Of a stretch of DNA of 42,394 nt, positions 8,513-17,190 are shown piece by piece; position 1 is the stretch's first letter; each line of letters starts with the position of its first letter. Origin of the DNA: Thermoplasmata archaeon (GTDB lineage Archaea; Thermoplasmatota; Thermoplasmata; Methanomassiliicoccales; Methanomethylophilaceae); contig SUSU01000010.1 in assembly GCA_015063225.1 (NCBI GenBank), forward strand, positions 1 to 42,394, given 5' to 3'. The translations under genes and the position numbers were made by a program. The notes below the pieces were generated by a model. The model ran no database searches and had not been told where the DNA came from. It worked only from the letters and a program-made list of their open reading frames with translations.

Positions 8513-9247
8513 ATGGTTTCGATGGGCCTCTTCTACGCGGCTGCTGTCATAGCCCTCGCGCCGACCCTGCTTCTGATGTACGTCCTCCTGAGGAAGTACA
8601 CCTATCCGTACACGGAGAGGCCCTACTTCAGCGACCCCACCTTCTTCCTGTTCTTCGCCGTGGGCCTGGTGGCGGGAGTGGTCATGTTCCTGGTGCACTC
8701 CTACGTCATCGGGAACATCATCGCCATCATCATCTACGCCCTCGTGCAGGTCATGGCGGTCATCGTCATCATGAACCTGAAACGCTACCGCGGGAAGTCG
8801 GACTCGGTGTTCTACGGCCTCGGTTTCGGATTGGGTGCCGGGGGTTCCACCGCCACCGGTTTCATCTACTACATCTCCAGCTCCGCCGACATGCTCGACG
8901 GGAGCATCGACATCCTCGGGTGGGTGTTCCTCTTCATCCTCGGGCTTTCGATGATCCTCCAGTACTCCTCGGTCGGGACCACCGCCGGAGAGGGCATCGC
9001 CCGCCACGCGCCGATGCACTTCGCCGTTCAGGCCATGATCTACAACGTGGTCTACTGGGTGGTGTTCACCATCATGCTGCTGAACTCGGATTCCGTTGCC
9101 ATGTACGTGATGGCCGCCGCCGCGTTCGCGATATCCCTGTTCTACCTCCGCTACGCCTACTTCAAGGAGATTGCGCAGATAGCGGACGAGGTCGACAGGC
9201 AGAACGACACCGTAGGCAAGAGGCACAGGCCGAAGCTGAAGAATTAA
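8513..9247 (+). CDS. Multi-spanning membrane protein, unknown function
   Basis: A 244-residue protein with about seven hydrophobic segments and a charged C-terminal tail (KEIAQIADEVDRQNDTVGKRHRPKLKN). The first loop after helix 1 carries RKYTYPYTERPYFSDPT. I see no family motif I trust; it looks like a conserved archaeal membrane protein, with weak resemblance to PrsW-type proteins. A GTG at 8477 overlapping the previous stop is possible, but TATA TTATAAGC at 8485-8492 lies 20 bp before ATG 8513, so it has its own promoter. Its stop (8+1 bases shared region 9244-9247) overlaps the stop of the converging gene. Confidence 0.8.
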   Translation: MVSMGLFYAAAVIALAPTLLLMYVLLRKYTYPYTERPYFSDPTFFLFFAVGLVAGVVMFLVHSYVIGNIIAIIIYALVQVMAVIVIMNLKRYRGKSDSVFYGLGFGLGAGGSTATGFIYYISSSADMLDGSIDILGWVFLFILGLSMILQYSSVGTTAGEGIARHAPMHFAVQAMIYNVVYWVVFTIMLLNSDSVAMYVMAAAAFAISLFYLRYAYFKEIAQIADEVDRQNDTVGKRHRPKLKN

Positions 9248-9708
9248 GCCTTGTAACGACCGTAGGCGACCTCGTGCACGATGCATCTCTCGAGCATCAT
9301 AGCCAGCATTCTGGCTCCCTTGTCGGGATCCAGGCGGAGGACGTCCTCTTCCGTGAACTCGCCGAGCACCTTCGTCAGACCGTTAGCCATGACGTTCATC
9401 TTCTCGTCGAGCCCCCTGGCGAGCTGATAGTCCCTCTCCAGGGTGGACCAGGGGTCGGTGGAGCGCTTGGCGTGCTTCGGCCTCGGGCTCTCGAGTTTCC
9501 CGTCGAACCCCGTCATCATGGAACTGGACGTTAGTTTCAGGAGCTCCTGTCTCGCCTTCTCCTGCGTGCGGGTGCGGACGAGCACCCTCAGGTCGCCGAC
9601 GGTGTCCGTGTTGCCGCAGTACGGGCACGACGAATGCACCGTGGTCAGGTCGACTATCCGGGGTCTCCTGCATTCGTTGCATTGGACCACGGCGTACAGG
9701 GGGATCAC
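9244..9708 (-). CDS. Zinc-ribbon protein of unknown function (archaeal)
   Basis: A 154-residue protein beginning MIPLYAVVQCNECRRPRIVDL, with a four-cysteine zinc ribbon (CNEC...CPYCG) in the first 40 residues, followed by a helical region (KARQELLKLTSS, WSTLERDYQLARGLDEKMN, EEDVLRLDPDKGARMLAMMLERCI) suggestive of a DNA- or RNA-binding adaptor. The GTG start at 9708 overlaps the upstream arginine decarboxylase stop as GTGA, so translation is coupled. A longer open frame reading to 9963 is antisense-like sequence out of register with the decarboxylase and is not used. Function not recognised. Confidence 0.8.
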   Translation of the reverse strand: MIPLYAVVQCNECRRPRIVDLTTVHSSCPYCGNTDTVGDLRVLVRTRTQEKARQELLKLTSSSMMTGFDGKLESPRPKHAKRSTDPWSTLERDYQLARGLDEKMNVMANGLTKVLGEFTEEDVLRLDPDKGARMLAMMLERCIVHEVAYGRYKA

Positions 9709-10172
9709 TCCTTGAAGACCAGCGATGCCACGGCGCAGCCGTAGTTGTCCTCGGGGATCTCCAGGGACTCGATGACGAAGGAGACGGGCCCGAACTCCGC
9801 GCCGCGGATGCGGGACATCTCCGCCATTTTGGCGGTGAGCTCCTTCCTGAGCACCTCGGAACTCCCGTGGAGGTGTCCCTCGGCCACGTATCCGCCGTGC
9901 CCGTCCTTCCTGTAGGCATAGGCGATCCCGGCGGAGACGGTCTCCCCGCCGACGCCGCGGCACTGGGAGAGGACGCAGAAGGTCACCATGCCCATGGGCA
10001 TGGAGCGGTCCTCGGTGACGGACGCGCCGTCGGGGATGACGCTGGAGACGGCCACGAGGTTCTGTTCGGAGAGGTCCGCCCTCAGAAGAGCTAGATCGAA
10101 TGCGTTGAGGTCGGATACCGGGCTGACGGCGCTGCCGGACGTGATGAAGAACTTGGTCGGTACAACCTGCAT
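9705..10172 (-). CDS. pdaD: Pyruvoyl-dependent arginine decarboxylase
   Basis: Decarboxylates arginine to agmatine, the first step of polyamine synthesis in archaea and the source of agmatine for agmatidine in tRNA-Ile2. At 155 residues it matches the family's usual length. The self-cleavage site is the Ser43-Ser44 pair in LVAVSSVIPDGA; Ser44 would become the pyruvoyl group. The upstream LNAFDLALLRADLSEQN and downstream MPMGMVTFCVLSQCRG, GETVSAGIAYA segments match the fold. It sits four bases after the PAC2 gene and overlaps the zinc-ribbon gene downstream, i.e. the middle gene of a three-gene operon. Confidence 0.94.
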   Translation of the reverse strand: MQVVPTKFFITSGSAVSPVSDLNAFDLALLRADLSEQNLVAVSSVIPDGASVTEDRSMPMGMVTFCVLSQCRGVGGETVSAGIAYAYRKDGHGGYVAEGHLHGSSEVLRKELTAKMAEMSRIRGAEFGPVSFVIESLEIPEDNYGCAVASLVFKE

Positions 10173-10176
10173 GATA

Positions 10177-10965
10177 TCACCTGTAGATTCCGCCGGTGGA
10201 GGGGTCCCCTTCCAGGGCCTGCTGGGCCTGCACGCGGCTGTCGATCTCCTCGGCCTCCCTGAATAGGGGCTCGGTGTCGATGGCGATGCGGGGGTACATG
10301 GCGGTGATGGGGTCCATCAGGCGGGCGGCCGCCCTCGGGTCGGGGAGCTGTGCGTTGGCGGGGACCATGAGGCTCATGACGTTCATGCCCTCGTAGGAAC
10401 CCTCCATCAGGAGTATCCCGGACACCCCTCTGACGATGCCGTCTTTCATGAGTGTCAGTCCCGCATCCTCGAGCTTCTTCCTCGTGTCCTCGTTGCCTCC
10501 GACGCCTCCGAGGGGTGCGCTCGCTTCGTATCCCGCCACTCCCTCCAGGCAGATGATGTCGTTCACGCCGAGGGAACGGAGGGTGTCGAGGATGGTCCTG
10601 GAGATGTCGTACGTCTGTTCGGGCTTGGGGGCGATCTCGGAGGTCACCACCACGACGTCGTGGGGCTTGGACCTCGTCTTCTTCGCCGGAGCGTCCTCCT
10701 CCTTGGTCTCGGCCTTCTTCTTCCTGCGGACGCGGCGGGGCTGTCCGGCCATGATCCTTATCTGGGGGCAGGGCAGGCCGTCGGATACGAAGGTGTACGG
10801 GGGCATGTCCGGAGAGGTGATTCCTGCGACCACGGGCAGGTCCAGCTCCTTCACGAGGAGTCCGGAGAGTATGGATCCCACGAGTCCCACCGTGGGGAAT
10901 CCCACCACCGCGACGGGGTCGCGGAGTTCAGGCTCGGAGAATTTCATGACCCTGGTCTCAGACAT
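10177..10965 (-). CDS. PAC2 family (proteasome assembly chaperone-like) protein
   Basis: A 262-residue PAC2-domain protein, related to eukaryotic proteasome assembly chaperones; archaeal members are of uncertain role. Recognisable parts are VVGFPTVGLVGSILSGLLVKEL, the DMPPYTFVSDG stretch, and the C-terminal GVSGILLMEGSYEGMNVMSLMVP and YPRIAIDTEPLF segments. A lysine/arginine-rich insertion (RRVRRKKKAETKEEDAPAKK) interrupts the domain near residue 85. In-frame TTG 10986 and ATG 10983 overlap the TATA element; ATG 10965 lies 19-25 bp after it and is chosen. It leads the operon with pdaD and the zinc-ribbon gene. Confidence 0.88.
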   Translation of the reverse strand: MSETRVMKFSEPELRDPVAVVGFPTVGLVGSILSGLLVKELDLPVVAGITSPDMPPYTFVSDGLPCPQIRIMAGQPRRVRRKKKAETKEEDAPAKKTRSKPHDVVVVTSEIAPKPEQTYDISRTILDTLRSLGVNDIICLEGVAGYEASAPLGGVGGNEDTRKKLEDAGLTLMKDGIVRGVSGILLMEGSYEGMNVMSLMVPANAQLPDPRAAARLMDPITAMYPRIAIDTEPLFREAEEIDSRVQAQQALEGDPSTGGIYR

Positions 10966-10984
10966 GTTTAGTGCTGATTCCATC

Positions 10985-10992
10985 AATATATT
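10985..10992. promoter_or_regulatory. One TATA box shared by PAC2 (-) and M16 peptidase (+)
   Basis: The near-symmetric AATATATT lies about 24 bp (centre) from ATG 10965 on the minus strand and about 30 bp from ATG 11019 on the plus strand. No second TATA element is visible in the 53-bp gap, so both directions appear to use the same element. Confidence 0.55.
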
Positions 10993-11018
10993 AAACCCCC
11001 GTCATTTAACAGGGGGTC

Positions 11019-12290
11019 ATGCAGAACGACCCCGTGCAGATTACAGAGACCGAATCAGGCATACCGGTGATCACCGAGAGGGTCCCGGGCGCCAGCGCGG
11101 GGTTCCTCGCGGCCGTCCGTACCGGTTCGCGCGACGAGCACGAGGGGATAGGGGGCATCTCCCACCTCCTGGAGCACACCGTCTTCCGCGAGACCCGCAA
11201 CATGGACTCCTTCGAGATGGCCAAGGTGATGGAGGGTGCGGGGGGAGAGCTCAACGCCTTCACCGGGAAGGAGATGACCGCGTTCTACGGCATCACCCTC
11301 GCGGAGACCGGCGACGTCGCCATGAGGATGGTCGCCGACATAGTCTCCAACCCTCTCCTGAGCGAGAAGGACACCGAGCTCGAGAAGGCAATCGTCCTCC
11401 AGGAACTCAGCATGATCAAGAGCGAGCCCGAGTCCTACATCCACGACCTCTTCGAGCAGAGGCTGTGGGAAGGGGACCCCCTCGGCTGGGACGAGGGCGG
11501 AGAGGAGGCCGTCGTGGAGAAGCTCACCTTCGAGGACCTCAGGTCCTATTACGCGGAGAGGTACGGCCGTCCGAACCTCGCGGTGTTCGCCACCGGGGAG
11601 TTCGACAGGAAGGCCGTGGAGGCATGGGCGGAGGAATCGTTCTCCGGCATGGAGGTCTCCTACAGGCCCTCCCGCAAGGCTCCCAGGATGCCGGGTGCCA
11701 GATACTCCGTGGAGGAGAACCACACCGACCATATCCAGATCGCCCTCGGGTTCCCGACCGCCGCCGCGGACCAGCACGAGAGGGACACCCTCTCCGTCCT
11801 CGCATCCGTCCTGGGTGGAGGAACGTCCTCTAGGCTGTTCCAGCAGGTCAGGGAGAAGAACGCCCTCGTCTATTCCATCTACTCCACCGCCTCGTCCTAC
11901 AGCGACGCGGGGTACATCGCGTCGATCATGTCCTGCACCTCGAAGAACGTGGCGAAGGCGAGGGACGAGACCATCGCCGTGATAGAGAGATTCCTCAGGG
12001 AGGGTCTCGAGGAGGGCGAGCTCCAGCGCACCAAGAACATGCTGAAGGGGGCGTTCTCCCGCAGCGCCGAGACCACCGACAACCGTATCTACCGCCTCTG
12101 CCGCAACTACATGACCTACGGCGTGGCGAGGGGGACGCAGGAGACTCTGGATTCAATATCGTCGGTGACCGCGGAGGACGTTATGTCCGCTGCCGAGAGG
12201 TACATCCGCGCCGACCGTCTGAACCTGACGGTGCTCGGTAAGGTCTCCAGGAAGGACCGGGATTACGACGTCTCGTCGGCCGGCCTCTGA
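11019..12290 (+). CDS. M16 (pitrilysin) family zinc peptidase
   Basis: A 423-residue protein of the insulinase/processing-peptidase family. The inverted zinc motif HxxEH is HLLEH at residues 49-53, with the downstream glutamate region (LEKAIVLQELSMIKSEPES) expected 70-80 residues later. The C-terminal half has the family's LGGGTSSRLFQQVREKNALVYSIYS motif. Length equals that of bacterial PqqL/YmxG-type single-unit members. No signal peptide, so it is probably cytoplasmic. Its last 28 bp overlap the converging maturation-protease gene. Confidence 0.95.
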   Translation: MQNDPVQITETESGIPVITERVPGASAGFLAAVRTGSRDEHEGIGGISHLLEHTVFRETRNMDSFEMAKVMEGAGGELNAFTGKEMTAFYGITLAETGDVAMRMVADIVSNPLLSEKDTELEKAIVLQELSMIKSEPESYIHDLFEQRLWEGDPLGWDEGGEEAVVEKLTFEDLRSYYAERYGRPNLAVFATGEFDRKAVEAWAEESFSGMEVSYRPSRKAPRMPGARYSVEENHTDHIQIALGFPTAAADQHERDTLSVLASVLGGGTSSRLFQQVREKNALVYSIYSTASSYSDAGYIASIMSCTSKNVAKARDETIAVIERFLREGLEEGELQRTKNMLKGAFSRSAETTDNRIYRLCRNYMTYGVARGTQETLDSISSVTAEDVMSAAERYIRADRLNLTVLGKVSRKDRDYDVSSAGL

Positions 12291-12775
12291 GCCCTGTCGT
12301 ACCTGAAATCCTCGATGACGCTGACCGCGGCCTCGAGCATTGACTTCCTCTTGGACGCGACCACGGGGGTGAGTTCCTCGCTCATGGTCTGCATGTCCTC
12401 GATCTCCATGGCCACGAACTTGATCTGATAGGGCATGTTCCCGTTGTCCATCTGGCGGCCCATGGCCACCGCGGTGGCGATGTTGATGTCGTGGGCGGGC
12501 ATGCCGTTGTTCACGGTGGAAGAGAAATCGTCAACGTCGAAGATGAGGACGGTGCCGGGCTGGTACTGCCACGTCTGGATGGCGTCCACGATCAGAACGT
12601 AGCTGTAGCCCCTCATGAACGGGAGGAGCTCAAGTCCGCCGATGGCCTCCTGGGAGCAGTCGACGTCGGGCATCCCCAGCTTCTCTATGTCCTCGGAGAT
12701 GCGGAGGCCGATGGAATCATCGGTCATTATGGGGCTGCCGATACCGATTACGGCTATGCGACCGTTGTGGGCCAT
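12263..12775 (-). CDS. Hydrogenase maturation protease (HycI/HyaD family)
   Basis: Cleaves the C-terminal extension of the large subunit of a [NiFe] hydrogenase after nickel insertion. The 170-residue product has the N-terminal VIGIGSPIMTDDSIGLRI (usual G-(I/V)-G-N-x-x-x-x-D-D-x-x-G; here Ser replaces Asn) and the second acidic motif LIVDAIQTW near residue 60, the two carboxylate sites that bind nickel. In this lineage the likely target is the MvhA subunit of the Mvh-Hdr complex; hdrCB is 6 kb away. The gene overlaps the M16 peptidase 3' end by 28 bp and follows the nucleotidyltransferase by four bases, so those two form an operon. Confidence 0.88.
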   Translation of the reverse strand: MAHNGRIAVIGIGSPIMTDDSIGLRISEDIEKLGMPDVDCSQEAIGGLELLPFMRGYSYVLIVDAIQTWQYQPGTVLIFDVDDFSSTVNNGMPAHDINIATAVAMGRQMDNGNMPYQIKFVAMEIEDMQTMSEELTPVVASKRKSMLEAAVSVIEDFRYDRAQRPADETS

Positions 12776-12779
12776 GGAT

Positions 12780-13646
12780 TCACTCGCGGGCGAGGTTACG
12801 GAGCCTGGTTAAGTAGGCGCTGCTGGTGCTGCCGACGGTGTCGATCCATTTCAGGAGCTGCTTGTTGGAGATCAGACCCATCCTCAGCGCGGTGGCCTCG
12901 GGGGAACCGACGAGTTCGCCGCTCTCCTGGAACTCCTTTATCTTCTCGGCTGCTGCGAGCATGGAATCGGGGGTGCCGGTATCCGCCCAGTAGATGGAGT
13001 CGGGCATCTGCACGGCGTGGAGCTGTCCCCTTTCCATGTAGATGCGGTTCACATCGGTGATCTCGAGCTCGCCCCTCTTGGAGGGCTGTACCTCCTTGGC
13101 GATGGCGGCTGCGTTGGAATCGTAGTAGTACAGGCCGGTGACGGCGAGGTTGGATTTGGGTTCCTGGGGCTTCTCCTCGAGGGAGACGACCTTCCCCTCT
13201 CCGTCCATCTCGGCGACGCCGAAGTCCTGCGGCCTGTCGACGGGGGTGCAGAAAACGGTGGCACCGCCGGATCCGACGGCCTCTGCAAGCAGGTCCTGCA
13301 TCTCCGCTCCGGCGAAGATGTTGTCGCCGAGGGCGAGCATGACGCTGTCGTCCTTGATGAACTTCTCAGCGATGATGAGCGCATCCGCGATACCCCTCTG
13401 GACCTTCTGGACGGCGAAACGGAAAGAAACCCCGAACTGGGAACCGTCGCCGAGCAGCTTCTTGAACGATGCGCGGTCGTTCTTGGAGGTGATGATCATG
13501 ATGTCCTTGATTCCGACGTTGATGAGGACCGACAGCGGATAGTAAATCGCGGGCTTGTCGTAGATCGGAAGAAGGATCTTCGAAGTGGACGATGATGCGG
13601 GATACAGGCGAGTTCCCTTACCCGCGGCGAGGATGATGCCTTTCAT
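12780..13646 (-). CDS. rmlA: Sugar-phosphate nucleotidyltransferase, glucose-1-phosphate thymidylyltransferase (RmlA) type
   Basis: Forms NDP-sugars (typically dTDP-glucose from glucose-1-phosphate) for surface glycans. The 288-residue protein has the signature GIILAAGKGTRLYPASSSTSKILLPIYDKP, the LALGDNIF and FGVAEMD motifs, VSLEEKPQEPKSN, and a GELEITDVNRIYMERGQL segment, all as in RmlA. A small C-terminal helical extension follows. TATA TATTTTAA at 13669-13676 is 22 bp from the ATG, so leaderless. No rmlBCD genes are in the window, so nucleotide and sugar are not proven. Confidence 0.9.
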   Translation of the reverse strand: MKGIILAAGKGTRLYPASSSTSKILLPIYDKPAIYYPLSVLINVGIKDIMIITSKNDRASFKKLLGDGSQFGVSFRFAVQKVQRGIADALIIAEKFIKDDSVMLALGDNIFAGAEMQDLLAEAVGSGGATVFCTPVDRPQDFGVAEMDGEGKVVSLEEKPQEPKSNLAVTGLYYYDSNAAAIAKEVQPSKRGELEITDVNRIYMERGQLHAVQMPDSIYWADTGTPDSMLAAAEKIKEFQESGELVGSPEATALRMGLISNKQLLKWIDTVGSTSSAYLTRLRNLARE

Positions 13647-13824
13647 CGCCGTTGGATAGCCATTCCCTATTTTAAGGATACCATAGTGTGTACGGCAATC
13701 GACGGTACGGACTACGAAATAGGACGTATTGTCAGCGGATTATGGGCCTTTATCAGTTCCTCCTCAACAGATAGTTTTTAAATCATATTTTGACAATGCC
13801 CGCACACAGAGGTGTTTGTCACCG

Positions 13825-14433
13825 ATGCCGGGCAATACCAGGAAAGAAGCCGAGAACTCCGGTTCCGATTCTGATGCGACTAAGAAAAAGATAGTCCAGA
13901 CGCTGATCGAAATGCTCGGTACGACACCTTTGAACAAAATAACCGTGGGAAACCTCTGTTCCACGGCCAAGATCTCCCGTCAGACCTTTTACTACCACTT
14001 CAGCGATATCGTGAACGTCTACCTCTGGGCCGTCTCCTCCAAGATGCGTTACGGCCTCACGGATTATTCCGCATTCATCGCCCCCGACCCCTCGGACTAC
14101 ATCCTGGACCTGTGCTACGCCATCAAGGCCAACGTCTTCCTGACGAACGCGTTCTACAGCCTGTACCAGATCGAGCTCCTGGACTCCCTGCGCGACTTCT
14201 TCTTCAACGTCTGCAGGGTGAGCCTCAACTGCTCCCTGGGGGAGGACGCATCGAAGATCGATGTCGACGCGTTCGCCTATTTCATCGCCTGCGGCTACGT
14301 GGGCACAGTGTTCGAGTGGATCAGGAGGGGAATGAAGGACGACATCAACGGCGTCCTCGGTGCCATGTTCAGGACCTGCCGCGCATCCATGGCCAATGCC
14401 GCGAGGCAGTTCGCCGAGGAATCCTCGAAGTGA
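13825..14433 (+). CDS. TetR-family transcriptional regulator
   Basis: A 202-residue DNA-binding regulator. The N-terminal helix-turn-helix is ILMutant-free and typical: ATKKKIVQTLIEMLGTTPLNKITVGNLCSTAKISRQTFYYHFSDIVNVYLW, where FYYHF is the hallmark of TetR recognition helices. The C-terminal ligand domain is helical with five cysteines. An in-frame ATG at 13729 lies upstream of the TATA-like TTTTTAAA (13777-13784), so ATG 13825 is preferred. It stands alone between rmlA (divergent) and tRNA-Pro; its target is unknown. Confidence 0.88.
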   Translation: MPGNTRKEAENSGSDSDATKKKIVQTLIEMLGTTPLNKITVGNLCSTAKISRQTFYYHFSDIVNVYLWAVSSKMRYGLTDYSAFIAPDPSDYILDLCYAIKANVFLTNAFYSLYQIELLDSLRDFFFNVCRVSLNCSLGEDASKIDVDAFAYFIACGYVGTVFEWIRRGMKDDINGVLGAMFRTCRASMANAARQFAEESSK

Positions 14434-14528
14434 TCCTGGCTCTCCTCGTCATCTTCTTCCGCCAGGCGTTTTTCCCATGTTGCGGAGGACGAAAGACATT
14501 TTAACTCGACTTCAGTACCGCCACTCAA

Positions 14529-14601
14529 GGGCCTGTGGGCTAGCTTGGTATACTTGTGCCTTCGGGAGGCATAGACCTCGGTTCAAATCCGGGCAGGCCC
14601 A
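14529..14601 (+). tRNA. tRNA-Pro (anticodon CGG)
   Basis: Acceptor GGGCCTG (14529-14535) pairs with CAGGCCC (14594-14600), discriminator A. The anticodon arm is GTGCC-TTCGGGA-GGCAT, giving anticodon CGG. T arm CTCGG-TTCAAAT-CCGGG is standard. The D stem is weak, as is usual for archaeal tRNA-Pro. No intron; CCA is not encoded. Confidence 0.93.
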
Positions 14602-14665
14602 CTCTTCCAGAGTTTTTTTTACATCGATTCGCAAGTCCGATATACGCATCCGTCGATTACCGGAC

Positions 14666-15127
14666 GTGTTCCGTCTCCTCTTCGTCTGTCACGCGAACGT
14701 CTGCCGCAGTCCACTTTGCGAGTTCGTGATGAAGCAGATCGTCTTCGAAAGGGGCCTCTCCGATGCCTTCGAGATAGCCTCCGCCGGCACCGATCCCGAC
14801 GAGGGGTGCGACATATGGTTCCGTTCCAAGGAGGTCATGGATGCCAACGGCATCCCGTGGGAGAGCCGCTGTGCCAGACAGCTTATGCCTGAGGAATACG
14901 GGGATTGGGACATGTTCGCCGTCATGGATTACGAGAACCTCTCCGAAGCGACCCGGATCCTGGGGGGAGACCCCGAGGGGAAGGTCCGTCTCCTGCTGGG
15001 GGACAGGGCGGTCGGCGACCCCTATTATCACGGCGATTTCGAACGTACGCTCCTGGAGGTCAGGAAGGGATGCGTCTCACTGCTGGGGGACATCCTCAGG
15101 GACAACTCCGGGATCCGGATCGTCTGA
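14666..15127 (+). CDS. Low-molecular-weight protein tyrosine phosphatase family protein
   Basis: A 153-residue phosphatase-fold protein beginning MFRLLFVCHANVCRSPLCEF. The P-loop CX5R-S is Cys8 to Arg14-Ser15, and the general-acid segment is DPYYH at Asp118. It dephosphorylates phosphotyrosine proteins or small phosphorylated compounds; arsenate reductases share the fold. GTG 14666 is chosen because it directly precedes the beta strand into the P-loop and TATA GATATACG (14639-14646) is 19 bp away. A longer open frame through the tRNA is not coding. The 3' end overlaps the P-type ATPase gene by 51 bp. Confidence 0.87.
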   Translation: MFRLLFVCHANVCRSPLCEFVMKQIVFERGLSDAFEIASAGTDPDEGCDIWFRSKEVMDANGIPWESRCARQLMPEEYGDWDMFAVMDYENLSEATRILGGDPEGKVRLLLGDRAVGDPYYHGDFERTLLEVRKGCVSLLGDILRDNSGIRIV

Positions 15128-16969
15128 CTTTCCCCGTTCCTGATTGTATTTCTTCCCGGCGAAGAGCAGGAGGAAGGAGCTCACCACCACGGCGACCGAG
15201 CCCACGTTGTGGATGATCGCCCCCTCGACGGCGCCGACGGTACCGGTCACCGCTAAGGCGACAGCCATGAAGTTCCACCCCATCCCGAACGCGATGTTCG
15301 CCTTGATGCGGGTGAGCATCTTCGAGGTGAGGTATCTGAGGTAGGGTATCTTGCCCAGTTCGTCGCCCACGATGACCATGTCGGACACGTCGATCGCCAT
15401 GCCGCTGCCGGTCCCGCCCATGGCGATGCCGATGTCGGCGGCCTTCAGGGAGGGTGCATCGTTGATGCCGTCCCCGATCATGCAGACGATCTTTCCCTCA
15501 TCCTTCATCCTCGTTATTGCGCCGAGCTTGTCCTCCGGACGGCATCCCGGCACGTATTCAGAGATGCCTACGTCGGCGGCCACGGCGGATGCTGCGCCCT
15601 CCGAATCCCCGGTGAGCATGATGCATTCCGCACCTCCCGCGCGGATGGCGGCGACGGCATCCCTGGCTCCTTCCCTGATGGCGTCTCCGATGACTATGAC
15701 CGCAACCGGCACGGAATCCACCGAGACGCATACCGCGGTGTCCTTCCCGGCGTCGATGAGGGAGGGGTCGGTGCCGGTGAAGGCGGCGTTCCCGACCGAG
15801 ACTCTGTGTCCCTCCACGTTGGCGGAGATCCCCGCTCCCGCGGTGACTGCCACGTCAGTAGCATCGGGGAGCTGCATGTTCCCGCACCTCCTGAGTATGG
15901 CGGCCGCGTAGGGGTGTTCCGATGAGGACTCCGCCGCGCCGGCGAACCTGAGGACGGTCCGCCCGTCCATGTCCCCGAGCAGTCTGATCCAGACCACTTC
16001 GGGCTTTCCTTCGGTAAGCGTACCTGTCTTGTCGAACACCACCCTGTCGACGGAGGTCATGGTCTCGAGGGAATCCCCGTCGCGGACGAGGATGCCGTGC
16101 TTCGACAGGTTGCCTATCGCGGCCACGACCGCGGTGGGCGTCGCGAGGATGAACGCGCAGGGGCAGAACACGACCATCACGGTGAGCGCCCTGTGGACAT
16201 CCTCCGTCAGGAGGAGGACGAGTGCGGTCAATCCGAACACGCAGGCCACGAGGTAGGTGGCCCAGCGGTCGGCCGTTTTCACTATCCTGGTCTCGGTGTC
16301 CGCCTCGCCCACCATGCGTACGAGCCTCTGGAAGGAGGAGTCGTCCGCGGTGCGGGTGACCTCGATGTCCAGCGTCCCGTGCTGGTTGACGGTCCCGCTG
16401 TAGACCTCGTCCCCCTCGGTCTTGGCGACGGGCACGGGCTCTCCGGTGAGGGAGGATTGGTCGACGTAGCTGTTCCCGGACAGGACGGTCCCGTCCAGGG
16501 GGACGACGGCTCCGGGGAGGATGCGCACCCTCGCGCCGATTGGGACCGATTCCGGAGGACGGAGGCTCACCCCGTCGGGGCCGACCACGCGGACCTCGTC
16601 GGGGATCGTGTCGGCGAGGGCCTCCACCCCTGCACGCGAACGTGCGGCGGAGACGTCCTCGAGGAGCCCTCCGAGAGCCATGATGAACGCGACCTCCCCG
16701 GCCACGAAGTACTCCCCCATCGCGACGGATGCGGCTATCGCCATCGCCACGAGGACGTCGGCCTTGATGTCGTGCCTGAGGACGAGGCCCGTCACCGCCT
16801 CCCAGAGGATGGGTGCGCCGCAGAGGGCGATGGCGATCCACGCGGGGTCGACGGGTTCGTTCCAACCCGCGAACGAGATCACCAGCGAGATGGCGGAGAC
16901 TACGGCGAACAACGCTGAACGGTACATATCGTCCTTCAGATAATCGACGATTGTACGATTCTTATCCAT
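15077..16969 (-). CDS. Heavy-metal translocating P1B-type ATPase (Zn/Cd/Pb or Cu type)
   Basis: Exports a transition metal across the membrane using ATP. The 630-residue protein has the metal-site CPC in VVFCPCAFILATPTAV, the phosphorylation motif DKTGTLTEGKP, the P1B-specific SSEHPYAAAI, the actuator SLTGEPVPV and the hinge GDGINDAPSLKAADIG. It lacks an N-terminal heavy-metal-associated domain. The last membrane helices (AFGMGWNFMAVALAVTG, GAIIHNVGSVAVVVSSFLLL) resemble ZntA/CadA with a His-Asn pair, so Zn/Cd/Co is more likely than Cu. A nearby tyrosine-phosphatase-fold gene converges and overlaps its 3' end by 51 bp. Confidence 0.93.
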   Translation of the reverse strand: MDKNRTIVDYLKDDMYRSALFAVVSAISLVISFAGWNEPVDPAWIAIALCGAPILWEAVTGLVLRHDIKADVLVAMAIAASVAMGEYFVAGEVAFIMALGGLLEDVSAARSRAGVEALADTIPDEVRVVGPDGVSLRPPESVPIGARVRILPGAVVPLDGTVLSGNSYVDQSSLTGEPVPVAKTEGDEVYSGTVNQHGTLDIEVTRTADDSSFQRLVRMVGEADTETRIVKTADRWATYLVACVFGLTALVLLLTEDVHRALTVMVVFCPCAFILATPTAVVAAIGNLSKHGILVRDGDSLETMTSVDRVVFDKTGTLTEGKPEVVWIRLLGDMDGRTVLRFAGAAESSSEHPYAAAILRRCGNMQLPDATDVAVTAGAGISANVEGHRVSVGNAAFTGTDPSLIDAGKDTAVCVSVDSVPVAVIVIGDAIREGARDAVAAIRAGGAECIMLTGDSEGAASAVAADVGISEYVPGCRPEDKLGAITRMKDEGKIVCMIGDGINDAPSLKAADIGIAMGGTGSGMAIDVSDMVIVGDELGKIPYLRYLTSKMLTRIKANIAFGMGWNFMAVALAVTGTVGAVEGAIIHNVGSVAVVVSSFLLLFAGKKYNQERGKSDDPDPGVVPEDVPQQ

Positions 16970-17053
16970 GTATTACGTCTCGCATTACAAGGTCTTAACC
17001 TTATCCCTCTTCTGACCCCCGTGTACATACGAAATCCGATTCTGTAGCACCCT

Positions 17054-17092
17054 GGTGTTACGGTGTTAAAAAGTGTGGTACTGCGTAATACC
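17054..17092. promoter_or_regulatory. Candidate operator with tandem GGTGTTA and an imperfect palindrome
   Basis: Between the metal ATPase and the HTH regulator lie two tandem copies GGTGTTAC (17054-17061) and GGTGTTAA (17062-17069), then the imperfect palindrome GGTACTGCGTAATACC (17077-17092). A related perfect palindrome GGTATACC occurs at 18006-18013, just after the regulator and before hdrC. These may be binding sites of the regulator; this is inference from sequence symmetry only. Confidence 0.35.
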
Positions 17093-17190
17093 AAATCCGC
17101 GATAGTGCGACCGGCCCTCCGCCGTATCCGACGATAGACGTCCCCTGGATATGGAACGGTGTTTTATCCCCCCTCTTCTATGACGTGCGC

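Noticed and set aside
14360..15127. A 255-residue version of the tyrosine phosphatase
   Set aside because: Its first 100 codons run through tRNA-Pro and an AT-rich promoter; GTG 14666 is supported by the P-loop position and TATA box.
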